Positions 9,153-18,700 of a DNA stretch of 41,640 bases are shown piece after piece. The notes beneath the pieces are model-generated. The model saw nothing but the letters and a program-made list of their open reading frames with translations. It made no database searches and had not been told where the DNA came from. The stretch is taken from contig JAUCSE010000096.1 of the NCBI GenBank assembly GCA_030445275.1, positions 1 through 41,640 on the forward strand. The letters run 5' to 3'. The DNA is from Mucilaginibacter sp. (lineage in GTDB: Bacteria; Bacteroidota; Bacteroidia; Sphingobacteriales; Sphingobacteriaceae). The position numbers were made by a program, and so were the translations under genes. Each line of letters starts with the position of its first letter. The stretch's first letter is position 1.

Positions 9153-9860
9153 TTATTGATGGCTTTTAACAATCTGTTCCAGCACCCATTCCCTTACGCT
9201 CCTGCCAACAGGAACGCAATCTTTACCTACGTGTAATAGGTTACCATCAATGGTATTAATTTTATCTGTAGCAACAACATATGATTTATGTACCTGTATA
9301 AATTTTCCGGCTGGGAGTTTTTCCAAAAACGCCTTTAAAGTACTGTGCACAATTATTTTACGGGTTGTGGTGTATAATGAAAGATAGTTTTCCATACCTT
9401 GAATGTACAACAGCTCGTCAAAAACAATCTTTTCAAGTCTGCCTTCGGCTTTAACAAATAAGTAGTTTACAGTTGTTGTACTTGCATTCCTCCTGGCAGT
9501 AAAATAATCAAGCGCTTTATAGGCCGACTTTAGAAACCGTTCGTAAGAGATAGGTTTAAGCAGATAATCAAGCACATCAAGCTCATAGCCTTGTATAGCA
9601 TACTGTTCGTAAGCCGTCGTAAAAATAACTTTGGGTGGGTCAGGAAGTGACCTTAACAATTCAACACCGGTTATATGCGGCATTTCAATATCCAGAAAAA
9701 GAATATCAGGCTTCTTCTCCCTCAGCATATCACTTAATTGAATACCATCCTCACAAACACCTACCAGTTCCAGAAATGAAGTTTTTTCTGCATATCCTAT
9801 CAAACCTTTCCGGGCAAAAGGCTCATCATCTGTTATAATACAAGTAAGTTTATCTTTCAT
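9153..9860 (-). CDS. LytTR-family DNA-binding response regulator
   Basis: A 235-residue two-domain regulator. The receiver domain (1-120) carries the acidic pocket DD at 11-12, phospho-acceptor Asp57 (LFLDIEMP), the T-T-A switch region around 81-83 and Lys102 (LLKPI). The LytTR DNA-binding domain (about 132-230) has LYIQGMENYLSLYT and the FIQVHKSYVV signature. It overlaps the upstream kinase gene by 11 bp (9850-9860), so the pair is translationally coupled. LytTR proteins bind pairs of short direct repeats about 21-22 bp apart; such a pair lies upstream of this operon at 12172-12200. Confidence 0.95.
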   Translation of the reverse strand: MKDKLTCIITDDEPFARKGLIGYAEKTSFLELVGVCEDGIQLSDMLREKKPDILFLDIEMPHITGVELLRSLPDPPKVIFTTAYEQYAIQGYELDVLDYLLKPISYERFLKSAYKALDYFTARRNASTTTVNYLFVKAEGRLEKIVFDELLYIQGMENYLSLYTTTRKIIVHSTLKAFLEKLPAGKFIQVHKSYVVATDKINTIDGNLLHVGKDCVPVGRSVREWVLEQIVKSHQ

Positions 9861-10887
9861 GGCTAATATTCAGGGTAATTTCGGCAGTATAGGTGTCCGA
9901 ATCAAGCCTGGCGACAAAAAAATGCTGACCGGGATATAAAAGGTCGAGCCGTCTTTTTAAATTCTCCAGTCCTATTCCGCTTTCCTTTTCAGGCACGATC
10001 TGTCTGTCAGGCACCGTATTCTTAACTTTAAAGGTAATTTTTTCTTCCTGCAAGGCAGCTTCAATCTCTATCAGATATTGTCCTCCCACATATTTAAATG
10101 CATTTTCAACCAGCGGAAGAAATAAAAGCGGATAAATCAATTGACCATTCAAGCCTTTTCCAATATTCACATTTACCTTTAATCTATCAGAACTCCGGAC
10201 TTTTTGCAATTCAATAAAATTCTCCAGATACTGCAATTCCTGCTTCATCGGTACCATTTGTTGCTGATCATACAGTTGATATCGAAGTAATTCTGAAAGC
10301 TTTTCGATACTTTTTTTGGCGCTCCCCACATTCTCATCCATCTGGAAATAAATAGTATTTAAAGCATTAAACAAAAAATGAGGATGATATTGTGCTTTCA
10401 AAAACTTAAGCTCAGTTTCCAGGTGGTCATTCGTTAGTTTTTCCAGTTGTACTTTATTAGCCACATAGGCCTTTAACCAGGTATTGCTGCGTGCTATACC
10501 GTAATAAATAATGGCATATAAGGTTGGTATCATGGTGAGGTCTGCAAGATCACCCCAGGATAGGCCATCGTCAGTCAATGCAGCCATTGGGGTAAATATC
10601 AGGTTCACCAAAATTAGGTTAGCAAACACCAGTATAATTAATTCCCTTACTACTCCCTGATAATTAAATTGCAGTGGCCAGCGCCTGTCATAAAACCGGA
10701 AGAGCAACTCAAAAAGATATATGCTTGAATAGCCCACCAATACACTACAGCTCATTTCAAGAATATTTAAACCCCAGTCTCTTTTCCAAAACATTTCATT
10801 AAGATCAGTGTCATGCAGCAGCCTGACGGTAAAATATACCAGCAGGCCGTACAACGCGGGGAAAATATATCTTCTGAAAAATTTCAT
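9850..10887 (-). CDS. LytS-like sensor histidine kinase
   Basis: A 345-residue membrane kinase. Four hydrophobic segments (about 8-22, 42-62, 82-100, 115-135) are followed by a coiled linker and the His_kinase family motif YHPHFLFNALN, with His170 the likely phospho-acceptor. The ATP-binding domain has PLVENAFKY (N box, about 258-266) and GIGLENLKRRL (G box, about 304-314). There is no large extracytoplasmic sensor domain, so it probably senses something in the membrane. It phosphorylates the overlapping LytTR regulator downstream. Only 7 bp separate it from the acyltransferase gene upstream, making a three-gene operon. Confidence 0.94.
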   Translation of the reverse strand: MKFFRRYIFPALYGLLVYFTVRLLHDTDLNEMFWKRDWGLNILEMSCSVLVGYSSIYLFELLFRFYDRRWPLQFNYQGVVRELIILVFANLILVNLIFTPMAALTDDGLSWGDLADLTMIPTLYAIIYYGIARSNTWLKAYVANKVQLEKLTNDHLETELKFLKAQYHPHFLFNALNTIYFQMDENVGSAKKSIEKLSELLRYQLYDQQQMVPMKQELQYLENFIELQKVRSSDRLKVNVNIGKGLNGQLIYPLLFLPLVENAFKYVGGQYLIEIEAALQEEKITFKVKNTVPDRQIVPEKESGIGLENLKRRLDLLYPGQHFFVARLDSDTYTAEITLNISHER

Positions 10888-10894
10888 GTTATCG

Positions 10895-12118
10895 TTATTC
10901 CAAATTTAAGGAAGAATGTAATACCTCCGGTTTTATTTCTACCGTCTCAATTTCTGCCTGCCTTGGTTTTTCTTTGGGTTTCATACCGAATAAAAAGCGG
11001 GTAATTGCAAAAGGGCGGATAAGCAAATGATAGGTTAGCACGGTTATAAAAAAGGTTGTACCTAAAGTATAAATATATTTAGATAAAATACTTTCGTTGG
11101 GCACTTGAACAAAATAATAAACCAGTACCACTATAACTGTTTGATGAAGAATATAAAAAGGGTATACCGCCTGGTTTAAGTAATTCAATGCTTTATGTTT
11201 ACTGTTTAAATAATGCTTACCATATCCAATTAATGCCAATACCCAGCTCCAGGCAATTATAGATTTTAAGGAGTCAAACATAAACGTAAATAACTCACTT
11301 TGAACATGCCATTGCACATGGTCAGGCTCAATTTTGTTCCATCTTAAATAATCCAAAAGCATCATCCCTAAAAAGCCTATAGTTAAGGCAAAACGGCGGT
11401 TACGTTCCAGGCTGTCCATTAGTTTAGGTTGCAGTATGCAAATAAACCCGGCCAGCAGGAAAAATAACCAGTAAACAAAGTAACAGTAATCATGCATCAA
11501 ATCATTGGTTTCAGGGAATTTCCGGCTCATCAATGTATACCATATAATACCGGGCAACATCAGTACATATACCCATTTACCTTTAGCCAATAAGGCAATT
11601 TTTGTTTTGAAGATCTCGCTTTTGGATGATATCAGCCAGGCAAACAAGGATGCAAACATCAGGTCGTAAATAAGCAAATAGGCAATAAACCATAAATGAT
11701 GCCAGCTAAAACTGCCTTTCGGGTATAATACAAAATTAAATACATCCGGATACCAATCCCAAAAACTGCCTTTGTAGCCATGAGTCAACCGTTCCATATA
11801 AATTTGTGGAGGAACAATGATAAACATGCCTACCAAAAGCGGGATAAAAAGTCTGCGGAAACGTAAACCGATGAAGTTTAAAGTAGATCGCCGCTGCATC
11901 ATGTAGTAACTTACGGTACCAGAAATAAAGAAGAGCAGCGGCATGCGAAAAAGGTGCAGAAACAAATTTGATTCCAGCATTAAATTACTGGTTTCTGCAT
12001 TTTTTATATGCCAGCCATCTTCGGCAACATAGGGCATAGCCGAATGAAAGAATAATACACCCAGTATAGATAATATCCTTAACCAATCAAGGTAAGTTTG
12101 GCGTTGTGTGGTTTCCAT
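10895..12118 (-). CDS. Acyltransferase 3 family integral membrane protein
   Basis: A 407-residue inner-membrane protein with about ten hydrophobic segments. The N-terminus YLDWLRILSILGVLFFHSA is the typical acyltransferase-3 first helix with its conserved His, followed by FRMPLLFFISG and the R-R-x-x-R-L-x-x-P segment (FRRLFIPLLVG). The family adds O-acyl groups to surface carbohydrates or other exported molecules. The ATG at 12118 is chosen because the upstream extension starts with GTG and adds 14 residues outside the family pattern. It is the first gene of an operon with the LytS/LytTR pair. Such membrane acyltransferases commonly accompany LytTR systems in Bacteroidota (general knowledge). 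The acceptor substrate is unknown. Confidence 0.88.
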   Translation of the reverse strand: METTQRQTYLDWLRILSILGVLFFHSAMPYVAEDGWHIKNAETSNLMLESNLFLHLFRMPLLFFISGTVSYYMMQRRSTLNFIGLRFRRLFIPLLVGMFIIVPPQIYMERLTHGYKGSFWDWYPDVFNFVLYPKGSFSWHHLWFIAYLLIYDLMFASLFAWLISSKSEIFKTKIALLAKGKWVYVLMLPGIIWYTLMSRKFPETNDLMHDYCYFVYWLFFLLAGFICILQPKLMDSLERNRRFALTIGFLGMMLLDYLRWNKIEPDHVQWHVQSELFTFMFDSLKSIIAWSWVLALIGYGKHYLNSKHKALNYLNQAVYPFYILHQTVIVVLVYYFVQVPNESILSKYIYTLGTTFFITVLTYHLLIRPFAITRFLFGMKPKEKPRQAEIETVEIKPEVLHSSLNLE

Positions 12119-12171
12119 GATCAATTTGTTTTTTGTAAAACAACCTGATTTTGGCTTCACCCAAAAATCCT

Positions 12172-12200
12172 TTTGACAAACGGCAGATAAACTTTGACAA
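12172..12200 (-). promoter_or_regulatory. Direct repeat with 21-bp period, candidate LytTR operator
   Basis: The octamer TTTGACAA (plus strand) occurs at 12172-12179 and again at 12193-12200, exactly 21 bp apart, two helical turns. The repeats lie 54-82 bp upstream of the acyltransferase ATG. LytTR regulators are known to bind tandem short repeats with this spacing, and the operon encodes one, so autoregulation is a reasonable inference. Confidence 0.5.
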
Positions 12201-12245
12201 GCAGTAAATGGAATGGCTTAAAACAAGGCAAAGGCTGGTTATTTA

Positions 12246-14087
12246 CTATTTCGCTTTGATCAGCGTCAGTATTTTATTAAAAATATCAGTATTGGGATAT
12301 ACCCCTTTAAAATCGCCTGAATGGGGACCATAAGCGAATACAGGCACCGGGGTACCTGTATGATCATTCGTGCTAAAATCGCCCCATACATAGCCGTTAA
12401 CGATGCTACCATCCAATAGGGTAAGTCCCCCTGTTTCGTGATCGGCAGTTACTATAACCAGCGTTTCACCATCCTCATCAGCAAAGCGTAAGGCCTCACC
12501 TACCACACGGTCAAAGTCACCGTTTTCGGTAATAACCTGCTGCAGGTTATTGTTATGGCCGCCATGATCAATCTGCGAGCCTTCAATCATCATAAAAAAG
12601 CCTTGCGGGTTGCTTTTAAAAGTACTGGTAACCTTATTAAAAGCCAACGGCAGATAGTTGCCTCTACCCTCCATTTTTGGCCGGGTTACACTATCATCCA
12701 TCAAACCTAATATCCTGGTTGCTGGTGTATTTAAAAAATCATTAAAATTACGAATGATGGTATACCCTCTTTTTTTCATTTTATCTATCGGGGTTTCACC
12801 GTTTACAGCCACCGTAAAATCTTTATAAGCCGAACCCAGGAAGATATCAACAGGCGAGTTAATGATCTGATTGGCAATACTTGTATAATTGCTGCGTTCA
12901 GATTCATGTGCATAAAAAGCCGCAGGTGTAGCATCCGTTAATTCACAAACTACAATATCAGCGGTTTTCTTACCGGCCTCGGCGCTATAATCGGCCAAGG
13001 ATTTTAAAGGTTTGCCAGATGGATCAACACCAATGGCCCTATCGTCGGTTTTTTGACCCGAAGCGAAAGCCGTAGCACCCGCCGCCGAATCAGTAATGTA
13101 AGCATCAGCTGAATTAGTAATAGAAAAGCCGATATTCTGCATTTGAAATATATTCAGTTGTCCACGGTTGGCAGTATAAGTTGAATATATTTGTGACAGT
13201 CCCATACCATCGCCTATACATAAAATAATATTCTTAACTTTTTTGGTTGAACCATCGGCGCTGTAAGTTGGATGATATATGGTATAGGGTGCCGGAGATA
13301 GATACTCGTCCTTCGGTTTCTTATTCAAAAAATCACCCAGTTCTTCTATCTTATCAGTTCCTATCACGTCAACCCCTAACCTGATCAAAGCCAGCCAGCT
13401 GCTTTTAGTGTCTGGAGTTTCCCAAAAACGGATCATTTTACCTGAATTATGTACACTATCAATTCCGGCTTTTACTCTTTTAAACTCTTCACGGTTCAGT
13501 ACCCCTTTACCATTCCATTTAAGGTATTTACTAAACGGATAACTTACTAATCCTATCCGTTCCCATTGCTTGGCTGTAAACCCATCCAAATGATCAACAT
13601 CAAATGATATCCAATCAGGATAATTACCCAGTTCGGCCGCAGGTGGCACTGCCCCTGTCATCACGATTGATAACCTGCCTGGGTGCCCGGGGTAAGAGAA
13701 ATATTGCTCAAGCGGTTTTAACTCTTTTATTACCAACGGCAATACCGCCTTATGATCTTCCTTTATTTCGATGAGCAGGCGTAATTTCCGTTGATCATCA
13801 CGCTTAAACTTTTCAATTAAAGGGTCGATATATAAAATTTTCAATGACCGTTTGGCGCTGATGTCTTTTTTATCATGAGCCACCATCAACTGCCCGTTAA
13901 CAGCATATACATCGGCCTCAATGGAGCCAAATCCTTTTTCATAAGCCCGTAAAAAAGGGATATTATTTTTATAATCATTATGCGAATGCGCATCGGCAAC
14001 AGTGTACATTTTGCTTTGTGCATTTGCTGTTATACCTGCATTTGCCAGCAACGCCAATAGTATAATTCCTTTTGAAAGTTTATTCAT
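12246..14087 (-). CDS. Secreted phosphodiesterase-alkaline phosphatase fusion protein
   Basis: A 613-residue exported protein with two enzyme domains. After a signal peptide (1-24, ending ANA|QS) comes a PLC/GDPD-like barrel (about 25-255): HSHNDY at 34-39, IEADV (Glu57, Asp59), VAH (His71), IEIKED (Glu107, Lys109) and a final DVIGTDKIEEL. The rest (about 280-613) is an alkaline phosphatase: GDGMG (metal Asp293), DSAAGATA with nucleophile Ser334, IEGSQIDHGGHNN (metal ligands near 502-511), TADHETGG (549-550) and a ligand-type His576 in STNDHTGTPVP. All expected catalytic positions look intact. Likely role: split a phosphodiester, then remove phosphate from the product. The upstream frame opens with TTG; ATG at 14087 gives the better signal peptide. 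A hairpin at 14111-14138 separates it from susD. Confidence 0.9.
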   Translation of the reverse strand: MNKLSKGIILLALLANAGITANAQSKMYTVADAHSHNDYKNNIPFLRAYEKGFGSIEADVYAVNGQLMVAHDKKDISAKRSLKILYIDPLIEKFKRDDQRKLRLLIEIKEDHKAVLPLVIKELKPLEQYFSYPGHPGRLSIVMTGAVPPAAELGNYPDWISFDVDHLDGFTAKQWERIGLVSYPFSKYLKWNGKGVLNREEFKRVKAGIDSVHNSGKMIRFWETPDTKSSWLALIRLGVDVIGTDKIEELGDFLNKKPKDEYLSPAPYTIYHPTYSADGSTKKVKNIILCIGDGMGLSQIYSTYTANRGQLNIFQMQNIGFSITNSADAYITDSAAGATAFASGQKTDDRAIGVDPSGKPLKSLADYSAEAGKKTADIVVCELTDATPAAFYAHESERSNYTSIANQIINSPVDIFLGSAYKDFTVAVNGETPIDKMKKRGYTIIRNFNDFLNTPATRILGLMDDSVTRPKMEGRGNYLPLAFNKVTSTFKSNPQGFFMMIEGSQIDHGGHNNNLQQVITENGDFDRVVGEALRFADEDGETLVIVTADHETGGLTLLDGSIVNGYVWGDFSTNDHTGTPVPVFAYGPHSGDFKGVYPNTDIFNKILTLIKAK

Positions 14088-14110
14088 ATTAATCAACTAA
14101 TTATTTAATA

Positions 14111-14138
14111 TAAAAACCGGGGCATTTCCCGGTTTTTA
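14111..14138. terminator. Hairpin between susD and the phosphatase gene
   Basis: Stem TAAAAACCGGG paired with CCCGGTTTTTA around the loop GCATTT. On the minus strand it ends in GGTTTTTAT, which fits an intrinsic terminator or attenuator after susD. Because it sits in only 69 bp between two same-strand genes, it probably lowers rather than abolishes transcription into the phosphatase gene. Confidence 0.7.
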
Positions 14139-14156
14139 TGGTTATTAAAATTTCGC

Positions 14157-15671
14157 TTACCAGCCAGCATTTTGTTTCAGCTGTCCCTGGCTTATCTGGA
14201 TATCTTTTGGTGGTATAGGCCAAACATTATCCCTTGCCGGATCAAAATTGCGGGCTTTCCAAACAACAGATCCATCAGCGCCATGTAATGGTTTGGCATA
14301 AGCAGCCTGGGCATCGCCCCAGCGTACCAGGTCAAAATTGCGGTCGCTCCACTCCCCTGCCAATTCAACACGGCGTTCATGCTTCAAATCTTTTAAAGTA
14401 GCATTACTTACAGATTTTAATCCGGCACGTAAGCGTAACATATTGATCTCTTTGTCGGCATTTTTGCCTTGCATAATTTCGGCCTCTGCCTTAAATAATA
14501 TTACCTCTGCATATCGTAATAAGGGTACGTTCAGATCGGTTGATGGTTCATCACCATTTGGACTTACATGTATGCCACCTGCATAACTAAACGGTTCCAT
14601 ATATTTATTAAACTGATAACCGGTTAAGCTATTGGTTTTGCCACCAATGGGGTAAGTATATGTTTGACCGAAATATGGAAAAGAGTCGCCATTTTTAAGA
14701 ATAGTTGTTGCTAACCGCTTATCGCCGGTTTCAAATTCGTCCACCAGTTCCTTAGTTGGCTGGAAATAACCAAACCCATTATACAAGCCCCATCCTTTAT
14801 TTTCAAGCATTGCTCCCGGTAAAATACTTTGGCCGTTTAACCCACTGGCCACCGACCAAATATACTCAGAACTCCAATTGTTGGCAATTTTAAAAACATC
14901 GGCATAGTTGGTTAACAAAGTATGTTTTCCGCTTAAAATAACCGAATCAGCATACTTCTCGGCATTCGCATAATCCTTGGCATGCAGGTATGTTTTGGCC
15001 AAGTATGCCCAGGCTGCAGTTTTATGCGCCCTTCCGTAATCGGCAGGTGCAAGCTTATCAAAATATGGTAAAAGATTAGCAGCTTTTTTTAAATCGGCCT
15101 CGATATAGGCATAGTTATCTTTTACTGATGGTTGCTGAGCAGGGTAAGCTAATGAATTTGCCCGGTTTTGCAATGGTGCGCCTTGCTTATCACTACCATA
15201 CAGATCGGCTATTTCCAGGTGCATTACCGCATGAACAAAATAGGCCTGCCCTAATATAAAATTTTTAGTTGCCTGATCCATGTTAATGGCCGGTACATTG
15301 GTAATGATATCGTTGGCCCGCTTCATTACCACAAAGTGTAATGACCAGGGTTGATAAATACTGCTTTCATTACCGGTACATATAAAGTTCTTGATATTTT
15401 CTCTATCGGCGGAGGTGCGGCCAACTACCATGTCATCGCTGGCATCAATAAACCAAAAGAACCCGCGACCATACATATCTTCGCTGCTGCTTTGTTTTTC
15501 ATACAAGCCATTAGCGGCTTGCTGTGCATCATCAGCAGTTTTCCAGAAATTGGCTGTAGTAGGTGTTCCAGTCGGTTTAATATTATCCAAAGTTCCTTTT
15601 TTACAACCTTGTACAAGCAGAGCAGCCATGATAGCCAGTGTACTTTTTATAACTATATTTTTGATTTTCAT
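14157..15671 (-). CDS. SusD/RagB family surface lipoprotein
   Basis: A 504-residue partner of the SusC at 15708-19070. It begins MKIKNIVIKSTLAIMAALLVQGCKK, a lipoprotein signal with acylated Cys near residue 23. Family features: FILGQAYFVHAVMHLEIADLYG in the TPR-like core, RAHKTAAWAYLAKTYLHAKDYANAEKYAD (a TPR helix pair), LLRYAEVILFKAEAEI, RRVELAGEWSDRNFDLVRWGDA and the ending NVWPIPPKDI..QNAGW. It lies 36 bp downstream of susC on the same strand. Its ligand is unknown; the secreted phosphodiesterase-phosphatase encoded next suggests a phosphorylated ligand. Confidence 0.94.
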   Translation of the reverse strand: MKIKNIVIKSTLAIMAALLVQGCKKGTLDNIKPTGTPTTANFWKTADDAQQAANGLYEKQSSSEDMYGRGFFWFIDASDDMVVGRTSADRENIKNFICTGNESSIYQPWSLHFVVMKRANDIITNVPAINMDQATKNFILGQAYFVHAVMHLEIADLYGSDKQGAPLQNRANSLAYPAQQPSVKDNYAYIEADLKKAANLLPYFDKLAPADYGRAHKTAAWAYLAKTYLHAKDYANAEKYADSVILSGKHTLLTNYADVFKIANNWSSEYIWSVASGLNGQSILPGAMLENKGWGLYNGFGYFQPTKELVDEFETGDKRLATTILKNGDSFPYFGQTYTYPIGGKTNSLTGYQFNKYMEPFSYAGGIHVSPNGDEPSTDLNVPLLRYAEVILFKAEAEIMQGKNADKEINMLRLRAGLKSVSNATLKDLKHERRVELAGEWSDRNFDLVRWGDAQAAYAKPLHGADGSVVWKARNFDPARDNVWPIPPKDIQISQGQLKQNAGW

Positions 15672-15707
15672 CTTGATATCTCCTTAAATTCTTTTTGCGA
15701 TATTTAA

Positions 15708-18700
15708 TTACAGGCCTACATTTACACCTACTAAAACTATTCTTGACTGTGGATAAAGCCCCAAGTCAACACCATTCTGGTTAATACCAACTTCAGGATC
15801 AAGGCCAGTGTATTTGGTAAATGTGACCAGGTTTTGGGCGTTTGCATATATTCTTAAGCTTCTTACGCCTATTTTATTTAACAGCGCCTTTGGCAGGTTG
15901 TAACCAAGTGTTACATTTTTAATACGCATGTACGAACCATTCTCCACATAAAAATCAGATACGTTACCAAAATTGCCATTATCATCACTTGCAGAAAGCC
16001 GTGGAATGTTGGTATTGGTATGGGTTGGTGTCCATGCATTTTTTGCATCAGCCAGCAAGTTGTAGTTTTGAATCGAGGCGTTTAAACCGGTGTACTTAAC
16101 AGCGTTGAAAATTTTGTTACCCGCTACACCTTGTAAAAATATGCTCAGGTCAAATGCTCCATAATTAAAATTAGCTGTAAAACCATAGTTAAACTTAGGG
16201 AAAGGAGTACCCAGATAAACATTATCGGCAGCATTAAGCTTCCCGTCGCCATTAACATCAACAAACTTAATATCGCCAGGCTTTGCATTAGGCTGGATAA
16301 GCGCCCCGCCAGGTCCTTTATAATTATTGATCTCATCCTGTGATTGGAATAAGCCTGCAGTACGATATCCGTAAAAAGAATACAATGGATATCCTTGCTG
16401 TAATTGAACAGGAACAAGGTTATCCCGTACAGTTGGCCCAGCCAAAATAGTTTCCTGTCCTGGTAAAATATCTAATATCTTATTTTTAATGTATGATCCG
16501 TTCACCGAAAAGTTATAGTGCAACTGACCTGTGGTATTTTGATATTTAACTGCTAACTCAACACCCTTATTCTGTATTTCTCCACCGTTTACAAAAGGTC
16601 CGTTTGTTACTCCAAAAACGGCAGCTACCGGTGGCTGGAATAAAAACCGGGTATTATTTTTAACAAATGCATCGGCAGTTACACTTAACTGACTATTTAA
16701 TAAGCCCAAATCAACACCAATATTGGTCTGAGTTGCCTTTTCCCATCTCAAATTCTGATTAGCAATACCATCAACTGCTGCACCAGTAACTATTGCCGCA
16801 GGGCTACCTAAATAACCTGAGGTTTTTGATAATGATACTGATGTTGGAAAATTGGGCAAACCAGCTAAATTACCCGACTGCCCATAACTAGCTCTTAGTT
16901 TAGCAAAAGAGATTAAGCCGTTAGCTGGAAAAAACGGTTCTTTACTGATCACCCATCCGGCAGATACGCCCGGATAGTTTTGCGAGCGGGTTTTTACACT
17001 TAACTGCGATGTAGCATCACGACGTATAATACCATTGATCAAGTATCTGCCTTTATAATCATAACCAATACGGCCTAAATAAGAGATTAGCGCTTTTTCG
17101 TCTTTCTCTCCCTGCAGGGGTGTACCCGTTGGATAAAGCGTACCATTAATGATATAACGGGAAGCCGGATCTTCACTTACATAATTATCTGTATTAACAC
17201 TAAAAAACTCCGACGATTCATTCTGATAAGTATACCCCGCCAATGCGGTTACGTGATGGTCGTTGCCAAACACCTTATCATAAGTAAGCGTTTGCTCAGC
17301 CAAAAGATTCACATAGTTAAAACTTTCCTGGAACAGGGAGTTATCAAAAAACTTTTTACCCGGTTCCAATATCCTTGGCGTAAAGTTTTTAATATTCTCC
17401 AGGTTTTTGGTCACTCCCAGGTTTGATCTGAACTTAAAGTCTTTAAGAAAACTTATCTCTACATATGGATTAATAGTGAAGCTTGTAGTTGCATCGCTAT
17501 TATCCAAACGCTTTAAATAAGCTACCGGGTTAATAACATCACCGTACGAGCCTGCGTACTTTTCAGGCACACCGCCAAAACTGCCATCAGCGTTATAAAT
17601 TGATGCATTGGGCGGATAAAATATAGCTGTTAATAAAGCGCCGGTATAGGCGCTGGTGGTATTAGCTCCCTGCCCGTTATTATAAGAAAATGACATACTT
17701 TCGCCCATCTTTAACCAATCCTTGATCTTATGATCAGAATTAACCCTGAAATTGTAACGAAGGGCATCTGTATTTAGCAGGATAGCTGAGTTTTTACGAT
17801 AGCCGCCTGATATATAAAAAGTAGATTTTTCATTACCTCCGCTGATGTTCAGGTTATAGTCCTGGATATATCCTGTTCTGAAAAGAGCATTAGGCCAATT
17901 AGTTCTGGTAATGCGCGAATCCGGGTTTATTGTTGCATTAAAAGCATCCAACCGGGGTTTCCCGGCATTGTCATAAGCCTGGTTAATAGCATCTGCATAA
18001 CCTGCAGCATCCAATGCCTGCAATATTTTGATAGCATTCTGAACACCACCCTTTACAGAAATATCCAGGCTGGTTTTTCCTTCTTTACCGCGTTTAGTAG
18101 TAATTAAAACTACGCCCCCCGCAGCCTTTGCACCATAAATAGCTGCGTACGAATCTTTTAATACATCGATAGACTCAATATCACTGGGATCAATGGGGCC
18201 GCCATTATAAATGGTACCATCAACTACCATCAGAGGACCTTCGCTATTAAATGAACTTTGCCCGCGCAACCTTATACTGGGCCCCGAAGTTGGGTCGCCC
18301 CCTTCATTCAGTACCGTTACACCAGCTATTTGCCCCTGCAGCATTTCGGTAACCGAACCGACCGAACGGTCTTTAACATTTGAAACTTTTAACGAGCCTA
18401 CCGCGCCCGTTATGTCTGATTTTTTTTGTGTACCGTAACCTACCACAACCACAGCTGATAAGCCGGTAACATCGGCAGTAAGTGTTACATCAAGCGGTGA
18501 ATGGTCTGCAACCACCTCTTCGCTTTTATAACCGATAAAACTAAACACCAAAACTTCACCACGCTCAACTGTTAATTTGTAATTACCATTAACATCGGTA
18601 GAAACAGCAGCCTGTGAAGTTTTACTGCGAACGGCCACGCCAGCAAGCGGGCCGTCTTTGTCACTTACTGTACCGGTTATTGCAATTTTGTCAACTACTT

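Noticed and set aside
15351..15707. Plus-strand open frames inside susD, susC and other minus-strand genes
   Set aside because: They are antisense shadows of genes with strong family motifs on the opposite strand.
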